A stretch of 64,000 bases of DNA from an uncultured Bacteroidales bacterium (lineage in GTDB: Bacteria > Bacteroidota > Bacteroidia > Bacteroidales > Paludibacteraceae), in NCBI GenBank assembly GCA_934716995.1, contig CAKUYO010000006.1, forward strand, positions 1 through 64,000, written 5' to 3'. A program made the translations under genes and the position numbers. Below are positions 49,676 through 57,420 of this stretch, piece by piece. The notes under the pieces were generated by a model. That model was not told where the DNA came from, searched no databases, and saw only the letters and a program-made list of their open reading frames with translations. Numbering within the stretch: position 1 is the first letter of the stretch; each line of letters starts with the position of its first letter.

Positions 49676-50635
49676 CTACAGCATTCGCATAATCACAAAA
49701 CTGAACAACATTCCGAGGAACATGATCAGTTTCATCAGCCCTTGCGCCCCGCGATAGTCTGACGGGATACGCGCCGCCCACAGCAACCATAGTTCGCACG
49801 CAAAGGGTATCTGCAACCCGAACACCATATAGCGTGTGGAAAGCGATTGCCATACGTGCGGGAAAGGCAGCAGCGCATACCACACATACACGATCAGTCC
49901 CATCGTCAGCACAATCAGCAGGGTTACAATCACTTTGGTCCACGTCTCCCCGAGGCGGATGGGCAGCGTGCGGCATTCCAACTCGCAATCGCCCTGTTTG
50001 TCCTGCATATCCTTGATAATCTCGCGTACCAGCGTGCAGAGAAAAGCAAACACGGCAAACCCGCCCAACCAAACATACAGGTCATGCTCCAGCGGGGTGT
50101 ATTCCAGCAGCACGCCATACCGGCTGCGCAACAATCCTACATTGGCAAACGCAACCACCATAGGTGTCAATGCCGCTACAAACGCAACCACTATATTGCC
50201 TGTCAGAAAACGCCGCTTGTAACTCGACGAATAGAACCACAACAGCCCCGGTACAAACACATAAACAATCGCCAGCGACCAACTGCGCACCAGCCATGCC
50301 GCCGCCAGTCCGCACACCATACCCGCCCCGCTCAATGCCCAGCCGAGACGCACGGCAGCGGTCTTGCTCACGGTTTTGGTTACAATCAGTTTGTCAGGAC
50401 GGTTGATGCGGTCTATCTTCACATCGAAATAGTCGTTCACCACATACCCTCCCGCAGCCACACAGACGGTTGCCCCTATGAGCATAAGCAGTATATACCA
50501 CGGCAACTGCTCGCCGTAGAGTTGGCTGTCCAGTATCGGCACCGCCACCCATTTCTCCATCACCCACAGCAGTATGACAATAAAGATCAGGTTTTGATAG
50601 CGGATAAGTCGCAGAATATCTCCTATTTTTTGCAC
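49676..50635 (-). CDS. UbiA-family prenyltransferase (geranylgeranylglycerol-phosphate type)
   Basis: A 319-aa polytopic membrane protein with about eight helices. The first aspartate motif NDYFDVKIDRINRPDK (~88-103) and the second, REIIKDMQDKQGD (~206-218), are both intact, so Mg2+ and prenyl diphosphate binding are likely. In Bacteroidales this group is usually called geranylgeranylglycerol-phosphate geranylgeranyltransferase; the actual prenyl acceptor is unproven. I start at GTG 50635, which overlaps the amylase stop and is followed by KIGDILRLIRYQN; an ATG at 50725 would add 30 residues of the amylase region. Confidence 0.8.
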   Translation of the reverse strand: MQKIGDILRLIRYQNLIFIVILLWVMEKWVAVPILDSQLYGEQLPWYILLMLIGATVCVAAGGYVVNDYFDVKIDRINRPDKLIVTKTVSKTAAVRLGWALSGAGMVCGLAAAWLVRSWSLAIVYVFVPGLLWFYSSSYKRRFLTGNIVVAFVAALTPMVVAFANVGLLRSRYGVLLEYTPLEHDLYVWLGGFAVFAFLCTLVREIIKDMQDKQGDCELECRTLPIRLGETWTKVIVTLLIVLTMGLIVYVWYALLPFPHVWQSLSTRYMVFGLQIPFACELWLLWAARIPSDYRGAQGLMKLIMFLGMLFSFVIMRML

Positions 50636-52338
50636 GTTTTCCTGGTTTTGTTTGTCGTAGTCTTGCACACCGCTTTCGGCGTGATACGCAGGATAGCCCC
50701 CGTCCACGCAGGCAGGGTAATGCACGTAGGCGCAGATGCGGTGAAAGTCAGATTCGGATAAACCGTATCGGTCAGCAAATCAACCGCTTCGGCACGCTGT
50801 ATCTCCTCTTGCTCCATATAAACAAACGCATCCGCAGGAATGTTGATATGCATATCCACTTGCCGGTCATCGAAATTCAACGCAACCAGCAGCACTTCAT
50901 CGCCCGCTTTGCGCAGATAGGCATACTGCTCGTGTTTGTTGAAGCCTTGACCTTGTGCATATTCGAGGTCGTACATCTTGCCGCTGTTGATAGCCTTGTT
51001 GTCCCGTGCAAGGGTCAGCAGACGCTGGTAGAACCTGCGCAACTGCCGTTGCTCGTCGTCCATTCCCGCGCCGTCGAACTTGCCGTGGTTGGCCCATGCT
51101 TGCAGCGATTTCACGCCCCAGTAGTCGAATATCGTCGTACGTCCGTCCATACCCGAGAAACCTTCCATGTCCATTCCCCGCTCGCCCAGTTCCTGCCCCG
51201 CATACACTAATACGGGGTTCTTGTGGAGCGTGGCAGCGGTGATCATCGCAGGCTCGGCGCAAGCCCCGCGCCCGCAGAAGAAACCGCTGGCAATACGTTG
51301 CTCGTCATGGTTCTCAAGGAAATAAACCATATGGTCAAGTATATCGCCCTGCGCCATCCATTGCATCGTAATTCCCTCTACCGCCCAGTTCTTGCTCGTT
51401 ACGCCGCGCAGGTAGTCATACATCCCCACCTTGTCGTACAAGTAGTCAAACCCTGCATTCAGGTACGGACGGTACAATCCGGGGTTGTAGCACTCGCCTA
51501 TAAACTGCACCTCGGGATAGGCTTGTTTCACCTGCGGAATAGCCCACGCAAAAAACTCCGCAGGTACCATCTCCGCCATATCCACACGGAACATATCCAC
51601 GTGCTTGCCTGCCCAGAAAAGCAGAATATCGCGCATTTTTTTCCATGTGTCAGGTATCGGCTCAAACTGTTTTTCGCCGCCCCCTTGGTAGAACACGCCG
51701 TAGTTCAGTTTCACGGTCTCGTACCAATCGTTGCGCGAGGGGTGCGCCGTAAAGCAGTCGTTGCCCGTCGCCCGCGCAGGGTATTCATTATATCCCTGTA
51801 TATCAAAATCGGGTTGGAACTTTTCCCCGGGGATATAATAAAAATTGTTGAGCGGCGAGAAAGCCCAGTTCGGATTGTCGTCCTCACCGAGATCGCGCAC
51901 CCCCGCAGGCTTGCAAGCCGAGTGATACTCCCGCGCCACATGGTTCGGCACAAAGTCAATCACCACTTTCAGCCCCGCCTTGTGCGTGCGTGCCACCAGC
52001 GCCTCAAACTCCTGCATGCGCTTCGGCTCGTCCGTTGCCAGGTCGGGATCGACATCGTAGTAGTCGGTAATGGCATACGGACTGCCGGCCAGACCTTTGA
52101 CAATGGCGGCGGTGTTGCGCTCGGCGGTGGCATGGCGGATGACACCCGTGTACCAAACATGGGTAGCACCCAAGTCGGCAATCGACTTGAGTGCTTTGGG
52201 CGTTATATCCGCAAATCTGCCGCAACCGTTCTCGGCACGTGTACCATTATGTTTGCGGGTTTCGTTATAGTTGCCGAACAATCGGGGCAATAGTTGATAG
52301 ATAATCGGTTTCACGTTGTTTGAATTTTGGTTATACAT
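50623..52338 (-). CDS. GH13 alpha-amylase family protein
   Basis: A 571-aa (beta/alpha)8 glycosidase with no signal peptide, so cytoplasmic. Conserved GH13 regions are VVIDFVPNHV (I), DMFRVDMAEM (II, nucleophile Asp), FIGECYNPG (III, acid/base Glu) and FLENHDEQRIAS (IV, Asp). The C-terminal beta domain follows, ending in a basic tail (CKTTTNKTRKTCKK). It probably hydrolyses stored glycogen or imported maltodextrin; linkage preference is not predicted. Its stop overlaps the UbiA gene GTG start. Repeat copy E lies 91 bp upstream. Confidence 0.88.
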   Translation of the reverse strand: MYNQNSNNVKPIIYQLLPRLFGNYNETRKHNGTRAENGCGRFADITPKALKSIADLGATHVWYTGVIRHATAERNTAAIVKGLAGSPYAITDYYDVDPDLATDEPKRMQEFEALVARTHKAGLKVVIDFVPNHVAREYHSACKPAGVRDLGEDDNPNWAFSPLNNFYYIPGEKFQPDFDIQGYNEYPARATGNDCFTAHPSRNDWYETVKLNYGVFYQGGGEKQFEPIPDTWKKMRDILLFWAGKHVDMFRVDMAEMVPAEFFAWAIPQVKQAYPEVQFIGECYNPGLYRPYLNAGFDYLYDKVGMYDYLRGVTSKNWAVEGITMQWMAQGDILDHMVYFLENHDEQRIASGFFCGRGACAEPAMITAATLHKNPVLVYAGQELGERGMDMEGFSGMDGRTTIFDYWGVKSLQAWANHGKFDGAGMDDEQRQLRRFYQRLLTLARDNKAINSGKMYDLEYAQGQGFNKHEQYAYLRKAGDEVLLVALNFDDRQVDMHINIPADAFVYMEQEEIQRAEAVDLLTDTVYPNLTFTASAPTCITLPAWTGAILRITPKAVCKTTTNKTRKTCKK

Positions 52339-52429
52339 AGCACATTACGAATACTGTGCCAAAATACAAACTCACGATACCTGAAAAGTCAATCGGTTCG
52401 TGTTTTGCGAACAATTACGCATTATAGTT

Positions 52430-52565
52430 GATTCAGTTTGAATATATTTATGCCGCCGCAGGCGATAAGATTTATAGCAATTTGCGAATGCTATGCCCAA
52501 GATTTATTCAGAATTCTTGCCGCTCTGCGGCAAAGGAGAAAAATCAATTTATATTCACAACTGAT
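52430..52565 (+). repeat. 145-bp intergenic hairpin element, copy E (divergent)
   Basis: The most diverged of the six copies. The ends are altered (GATTCAGTTTGAATATA and TTATATTCACAACTGAT, still inverted to each other with compensating changes), while the hairpins are kept: CGCC-GCA-GGCG and TTGCCGC-TCT-GCGGCAA. It is located between ackA and the amylase gene. Confidence 0.82.
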
Positions 52566-52577
52566 ATCAACGCTGCA

Positions 52578-53771
52578 TTAAACAAGCGCCTGCGTGTCAG
52601 TGGCAATCATCAACTCCTCGTCGGTCGGGATAACGCAGATTGTAACCTTGCTCTCCGGCGTGGAGATAACAGCCTCTTCGCCGCGGATACCCGCATTTTT
52701 CTGCTCGTCCAATTCCGCACCGAGATAGGTAAAGCCCTTGGCAATCTCGCCGCGGATATAGGCATCGTTCTCGCCGATACCGCCGGTGAACACGATTATA
52801 TCCACCCCGTTCATAGCCGCAGCATAAGCACCTATATACTTCTTCACACGGTAGATAAACATCTTGCGTGCCAGATCTGCGCGCTCGTTACCTGCCTTGA
52901 TAGCCGCATCAATGTCGCGTGCATCGCTTGATACACCGCTCACGCCCATCAAACCCGACTTCTTGTTTACCAAGTTGTTAAACTCGGCAGTCGTCAGGTG
53001 CTCCTTATCCATAATATAGGTTGCCGCACCCAGGTCGAGGTCGCCCGAGCGGGTACCCATCATCAGTCCCTCCACGGGGGTCAGACCCATCGACGTATCC
53101 ACCGACTTGCCGTCCATCACCGCCGCACACGAACCGCCGTTACCGATATGCGCCGTAACAATTTTCTTGCCCTGCGGGTTCACACCGAGGTACTCGCACA
53201 CGCGTGCCGACACGTAGCGGTGGCTCGTTCCGTGAAAACCATAGCGGCGAATGGCGTATTTCTCGTACAATTCGTACGGCAGTGCATACATATACGCATA
53301 GTCAGGCATTGTCTGATGGAAAGCCGTATCGAATACAGCCACTTGCGGCACGCCCGGCAGGGTCTTCTCGATAGCCTCGATACCCTTCAGGTTGGCAGGG
53401 TTGTGCAGCGGAGCCAACTCGGCGCACTTGACAATCATCTCCTTTACCTCTGGGGTAATCAGCACCGACTTGTTGAATTTCTCACCGCCGTGCACCACGC
53501 GGTGTCCTACCGCCTCAATCTCTTTCAGGTCTTTGATGCAGCCGATTTTCTCGTCCACCAATGTATCGAGGATCAACTGGATACCCACCGTATGTTCGGG
53601 CATTGTCTTCTCTATTTTCACTTTCTCGCCGCCGGGCAGTTTCACCTGCAGGAACGAGTCGGGCAAACCGATTTTCTCCACGCCGCCCTGTGCCATCACG
53701 GTTTTGCTCTCCATATCGAAGAGTTTGTACTTTATACTGCTGCTACCGCAGTTCAAAACTAATATATTCAT
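52578..53771 (-). CDS. ackA: Acetate kinase
   Basis: A 397-aa acetate kinase. ASKHA-fold motifs are visible: LNCGSSSIKYKLF (phosphate 1), FDTAFHQTMPDYAYMYALP, RRYGFHGTSHRYV (family signature), HIGNGGSCAAVMDGKSVDTSMG and IVFTGGIGENDAYIR (adenosine motif). It converts acetyl phosphate and ADP to acetate and ATP. pta is upstream, but a terminator and repeat F separate the two, so the classical operon may be split into two transcripts. Confidence 0.96.
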   Translation of the reverse strand: MNILVLNCGSSSIKYKLFDMESKTVMAQGGVEKIGLPDSFLQVKLPGGEKVKIEKTMPEHTVGIQLILDTLVDEKIGCIKDLKEIEAVGHRVVHGGEKFNKSVLITPEVKEMIVKCAELAPLHNPANLKGIEAIEKTLPGVPQVAVFDTAFHQTMPDYAYMYALPYELYEKYAIRRYGFHGTSHRYVSARVCEYLGVNPQGKKIVTAHIGNGGSCAAVMDGKSVDTSMGLTPVEGLMMGTRSGDLDLGAATYIMDKEHLTTAEFNNLVNKKSGLMGVSGVSSDARDIDAAIKAGNERADLARKMFIYRVKKYIGAYAAAMNGVDIIVFTGGIGENDAYIRGEIAKGFTYLGAELDEQKNAGIRGEEAVISTPESKVTICVIPTDEELMIATDTQALV

Positions 53772-53858
53772 ATCTGTATTGTTGTTTTTGTTTCGGATAA
53801 TGGATTACGCCGACTCCGATAAATATTATCTTTGAATAATTTTCGGCTATATTTGCCT

Positions 53859-53884
53859 AAAAAACGCGGCATATGTTGTGCCGC
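53859..53884 (-). terminator. Hairpin with T tract upstream of ackA
   Basis: Minus strand GCGGCA-CAACATA-TGCCGC is followed by GTTTTTT. It stands between repeat F and ackA and could end a transcript through the repeat. Relative of the hairpin at 27602-27620. Confidence 0.6.
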
Positions 53885-53925
53885 AAGATAGGTTTTGCAA
53901 GTTTTGTTTTATAAGTTTTCGCTAT

Positions 53926-54090
53926 TTCGAACTCACTATAATTAACGTAAGTTCGATATAAGCAAATTGTCTTACTTTGCCGCCGTAGGCGAATAAGATT
54001 TATGGCAATTTATGGATGCAAAAACAAAGATTTACTTGGATTTCTTGCCTATTGAGGCAAAGGAGTTTTTATATCGAACTCACGTTCATT
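53926..54090 (+). repeat. 145-bp intergenic hairpin element, copy F, with remnant end
   Basis: Complete copy 53941-54090: ATTAACGTAAGTTCGATATAAG to ATATCGAACTCACGTT (opening written in two parts: ATTAACGTAAG, TTCGATATAAG). In front of it, TTTCGAACTCAC at 53926-53937 is the right end of another copy, so a truncated copy abuts this one. The second hairpin has changed to TTGCCT-ATTG-AGGCAA with pairing retained. Confidence 0.88.
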
Positions 54091-54133
54091 AACGTCCAAT
54101 TACACGATAATTAACGTTTTCCTGATTAGCACC

Positions 54134-54169
54134 CAAAAAGGAGGTCGCCTGTCTCCAAGACGACCTCCC
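54134..54169 (-). terminator. Terminator of pta
   Basis: Minus strand GGAGGTCG-TCTTGGAGACAGG-CGACCTCC followed by TTTTTGGG: an 8-bp GC-rich perfect stem and T tract, 8 bp after the pta stop. Confidence 0.87.
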
Positions 54170-54176
54170 TTGCACC

Positions 54177-55175
54177 TTATTTTATAGCCTGGTTAGCGGT
54201 AATAATCACCATTTGTACAATATCCTGCACCTTGCACCCGCGGCTTAAGTCGTTCACAGGAGCGGCAATACCTTGCAGGATAGGACCTACAGCGTCTGCC
54301 CCCGAGAAACGCTCCACCAATTTGTACCCGATATTGCCGGCTTGCAGGTCGGGGAATACCAATACGTTTGCCTTGCCTGCCACGGGCGACCCCGGAGCCT
54401 TCGTCGCAGCCACACGCTCTACCAAAGCAGCGTCTGCCTGCAGTTCGCCGTCAATAGCCAGATCCGGTGCCAACTCTTTGGCGATACGGGTAGCCTCCGT
54501 TACTTTGTCCACCAACTCGTGCTTTGCCGAACCCTTCGTCGAGAACGACAGCATAGCCACTCTCGGTTCGAAGCCGCCCAATGTGCGTGCCGTCTCTGCG
54601 GTCGAGATAGCAATCTGTGCCAACTGCTGTGCATCGGGATTGGGGTTTACGGCGCAGTCTGCAAATACCAGGAAGCCGTTCTCGCCCAACTGCTTTGCGG
54701 GAGTGAACATCAGGAACGCACCCGATACGATCGACACGCCGGGTTTGGTTTTCAGTATCTGGAATGCGGGACGGATAGTGTCCGCCGTCGTACCGCGTGC
54801 ACCGGCCAACTCGCCGTCTGCATCGCCGTTCTTGATCATCAGGCAGCCCAGATACAACGGGTCTTGTGCTTTTTTTGCCGCCTCTTCGGGGGTCATACCC
54901 TTTGCCTTGCGCAGTTCGTAGAGCAGGTTCGCATACACCGGCATTTTCTCGTCGTGCAACGGGTCGATGATAGTTGCGTTTTTGATATACTCATACCCGT
55001 TCTCCTCTGCCATTTTGCGGATGGTTTCGGGGTTACCGACGAGAATCAGGTTCGCAATTTTGTCTTTCAGAATGATGTTTGCAGCCTCGAGGGTACGCGG
55101 CTCGTCCCCTTCGGGCAATACGATACGTTGCAGGTTAGCCTGCGCACGCTCGCGCATTTTTTGTAGAATGTCCAT
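54177..55175 (-). CDS. pta: Phosphate acetyltransferase
   Basis: A 332-aa Pta catalytic domain. Motifs are RIVLPEGDEPRTLEAANII (~18-36), GARGTTADTIRPAFQILKT (~125-143), VSGAFLMF, MLSFSTKGSAKHELVDKV and a C-terminal KANVLVFPDLQAGNIGYKL (split), with GPILQGIAAPVNDLSRGC. Forms acetyl phosphate from acetyl-CoA. It lacks the extra N-terminal domains of enterobacterial Pta, as in most Bacteroidota. It is followed by a strong terminator, then repeat F and ackA. Confidence 0.94.
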   Translation of the reverse strand: MDILQKMRERAQANLQRIVLPEGDEPRTLEAANIILKDKIANLILVGNPETIRKMAEENGYEYIKNATIIDPLHDEKMPVYANLLYELRKAKGMTPEEAAKKAQDPLYLGCLMIKNGDADGELAGARGTTADTIRPAFQILKTKPGVSIVSGAFLMFTPAKQLGENGFLVFADCAVNPNPDAQQLAQIAISTAETARTLGGFEPRVAMLSFSTKGSAKHELVDKVTEATRIAKELAPDLAIDGELQADAALVERVAATKAPGSPVAGKANVLVFPDLQAGNIGYKLVERFSGADAVGPILQGIAAPVNDLSRGCKVQDIVQMVIITANQAIK

Positions 55176-55247
55176 AATATATTTTTTGTGTTTTTTATAA
55201 TTCTATCGTTCTATTTTTCTATCATTCTATCGTTGTTCTATTTTCTA

Positions 55248-55320
55248 TGCACATTATGCAAAAACGTACCTCATAGTACCAATTACGTAGAAAAGACGTA
55301 GAAAGGACGTAGAAAGAACA
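55248..55320. repeat. Intergenic repeat with three ACGTAGAAA units, copy 2
   Basis: Counterpart of 6442-6517: ATGCACATTATGCAA, CTCATAGTACCAATT and three units of ACGTAGAAA. It is in the 347-bp divergent spacer between pta and ompA, which otherwise holds the ompA promoter and a possible pta promoter (TTAATTTTG on the minus strand near 55390). Confidence 0.8.
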
Positions 55321-55467
55321 GGCTTTTTCTATGCACTTATGCAGTTTATCGGCTGCATACAATGCATAATCAAAACATTTTCCCACTTTTATAGTGCTGC
55401 AAAATTAAGAAATTATCGGCAGATATGCAATACAAGACTATGAAAATGAAGATTTTTACACTTTTTT

Positions 55468-55498
55468 TTTGCCATTCCGAAAAAAAGCAGTAATTTTG
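55468..55498 (+). promoter_or_regulatory. Promoter of ompA
   Basis: TTTG (55468-55471), 19 bp containing CGAAAAAAAGCAG, TAATTTTG (55491-55498), then CA. A perfect consensus with the spacer shared by four other promoters, 25 bp before the start codon. Confidence 0.82.
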
Positions 55499-55522
55499 CA
55501 CCCCGAAACTGAACACACCATT

Positions 55523-57130
55523 ATGAGAAAAGGACTTATCGCTTTGTTGGTTTGTACGTTGGCTTTGAATGTCAATGCGCAACAACATAGTGATACCAAA
55601 GGCGCACATCCGTGGAAAAGCAACGAGTCGGTTGCTACCGACGAAAGCCATTGGTCGCTCCTTTTCAATGCGGGGTTCAACTCATTCGACGGGGATTTCG
55701 GTTCCGAGATGAAGCACCCCGTATATGCCCCTGCCTTGGGGCTGAGCGCGGAATATGCTTTCACCCCGTTCCTTGCATTGGGAGTTGATTATATGTTTGA
55801 TATGTACCGGGTTACCGGCAATACGGAGTCGGAGCGTAATGCAGACATCCTGCTCAACGGTATGATGCACAGAGCGGGAGCGTATTTGGCAGTAGATCTG
55901 ATGAATTGCTTCTACCCGCGTGCCGAGCGCAAAATCTTCGGATTCCAACTCCTCGGTGGCGGTGGTGCAGGCTGGTTCAAAAATAGCACGTATTACACCG
56001 ACGACTCTCGCGGCAATACGGCAAGTGCCGAGGCTTTGTCAATGGATAAATACAGCGGTCGTCCGTATCTGATGGGAGGCGTGAATTTCGAGTTCAACCT
56101 CAGCCGCAGTATAGCATTGGGTGTCAAAGGTACTTACTCCTACTTTACCAAGGACGACATTGACGGACGCGGCTACCAAGGCTTGAATGCTATTGCCAGT
56201 AAAAACAACGATGGTATCTTCGATGTTACACTCAATCTCCGCTACAAGATTGATGCCGTACACAAGACCCACGTGCGCAACATCTCGTCCGACCGTGTGG
56301 TTGAACGTCAGTTAGCCGCCAATGAGCAGTCCAAGCAACCGAAAGCGAAACCGAACACCACTACCGGTCGTATAGACACAGTGGTCGTTATGCATAAGGA
56401 TACGGTGGTCATACGTTCCAACACCACAACGGTAACTCCGTCGGAGGACTACTATTTCGTTTATTTCGACACAGGGAAATCGTCGCTTTCGCCCGAGGGG
56501 CTGATTACCATTCAGCAAGTGGCTACCCGCTTGCAGCGTGAGACACAGCGTTATGCCGTTATCAACGGTTACTGCGACAACACCGGCTCCGAGAGTATCA
56601 ACAACGTTATCGGAGAGGCGCGTGCAGAGGCGGTTATGAGCGAACTGATAGAGGAGTATGGTATCGATGCAGTTCGTATCACGGCTTGCGGACGCGGCAA
56701 GATTGTCGGCAAGCGGAGCAAAGCCGCTTACAGCCCTAACCGTCGTGCAGAAGTGCGTTTGGTTACCCGCACCGAGTTCGAACAGCTCAAAGCCGAGTGT
56801 GCGGAAGGATACAAACAAGCCGACAATACATCGGTTTCGGTGGTTCCTGCTCCCGCAAGCAACAATGCCAACCGGGGAATACTGTCCGATAACATCATTG
56901 ATGAGGTGGTGGTTGTCAAAGATATGACGCTTAGCCAGTTGGCACGCAAGTACTATCAGAATACACATTGCTGGGTATATATCTACCAAGCCAACAAGAA
57001 AGTGATTCCTAATCCGAATGCACTCACAGCAGGCAAACATTTGGTAATACCGGATTTGACAGATGCCCAGCGCACCATCACCAAGGACAAATGCCTTGAT
57101 ATGTACAAAAAACTGCGCAACAGCAAGTAA
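55523..57130 (+). CDS. OmpA-family outer-membrane protein with C-terminal LysM-like domain
   Basis: A 535-aa protein: signal peptide (GLIALLVCTLALNVNAQ), an eight-strand barrel region (~35-250, for example LFNAGFNSFDGDFGSE, ALGVDYMFDMY), a linker, then the OmpA domain (FDTGKSSLSPEGLITIQQVA to RRAEVRLV, with NGYCDNTGS for peptidoglycan). Unusually, a LysM-like module follows at the C-terminus (MTLSQLARKYYQNTHCWVY and LTAGKHLVIPDL). Both modules bind peptidoglycan, so it would anchor the outer membrane to the cell wall. Single gene with a strong promoter. Confidence 0.88.
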   Translation: MRKGLIALLVCTLALNVNAQQHSDTKGAHPWKSNESVATDESHWSLLFNAGFNSFDGDFGSEMKHPVYAPALGLSAEYAFTPFLALGVDYMFDMYRVTGNTESERNADILLNGMMHRAGAYLAVDLMNCFYPRAERKIFGFQLLGGGGAGWFKNSTYYTDDSRGNTASAEALSMDKYSGRPYLMGGVNFEFNLSRSIALGVKGTYSYFTKDDIDGRGYQGLNAIASKNNDGIFDVTLNLRYKIDAVHKTHVRNISSDRVVERQLAANEQSKQPKAKPNTTTGRIDTVVVMHKDTVVIRSNTTTVTPSEDYYFVYFDTGKSSLSPEGLITIQQVATRLQRETQRYAVINGYCDNTGSESINNVIGEARAEAVMSELIEEYGIDAVRITACGRGKIVGKRSKAAYSPNRRAEVRLVTRTEFEQLKAECAEGYKQADNTSVSVVPAPASNNANRGILSDNIIDEVVVVKDMTLSQLARKYYQNTHCWVYIYQANKKVIPNPNALTAGKHLVIPDLTDAQRTITKDKCLDMYKKLRNSK

Positions 57131-57196
57131 TTTAATTACACATTACAAATTAGTATTGATTAAATTACGAAATCAGATTAATAATTAGTGATTATA

Positions 57197-57226
57197 CATT
57201 GACAAACATAACATTGACAAACATAG
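57197..57226 (+). repeat. 15-bp direct duplication upstream of tRNA(CAU)
   Basis: ACATTGACAAACATA occurs twice in a row in the spacer after ompA. Behind it is a hairpin TCGTATC-GCCTTACA-GATACGA (57229-57250) that ends 1 bp before the tRNA. Confidence 0.8.
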
Positions 57227-57251
57227 GTTCGTATCGCCTTACAGATACGAT

Positions 57252-57326
57252 GGTCTCATAGCTCAGTTGGTTAGTAGCACCTGACTCATAATCAGGGGGT
57301 CGTAGGTTCAAGCCCTACTGAGACCA
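57252..57326 (+). tRNA. tRNA with anticodon CAU (elongator Met or Ile2)
   Basis: Acceptor GGTCTCA/TGAGACC, anticodon arm CCTGA-CTCATAA-TCAGG (CAU), T arm GTAGG-TTCAAGC-CCTAC, A73, no CCA encoded. The acceptor is fully paired, so it is not the initiator type. Telling methionine from lysidine-modified isoleucine needs comparison. The D arm carries one extra base (GGTTAGTAGC) compared with the usual GGTTAGAGC, so its fourth D-stem pair is C-T. A terminator follows. Confidence 0.9.
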
Positions 57327-57331
57327 CACAG

Positions 57332-57363
57332 AAAAGAGATTGCTTGGTGGCAATCTCTTTTTT
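57332..57363 (+). terminator. Terminator of tRNA(CAU)
   Basis: AAAAGAGATTGC-TTGGTG-GCAATCTCTTTT is a perfect stem of about 12 bp followed by TTT, beginning 6 bp after the tRNA. Confidence 0.9.
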
Positions 57364-57420
57364 GTGTCTGTTTGGCGCGGTTTTTGCTCTGATAATCAGC
57401 ATCTATTAAATCAACAAACT

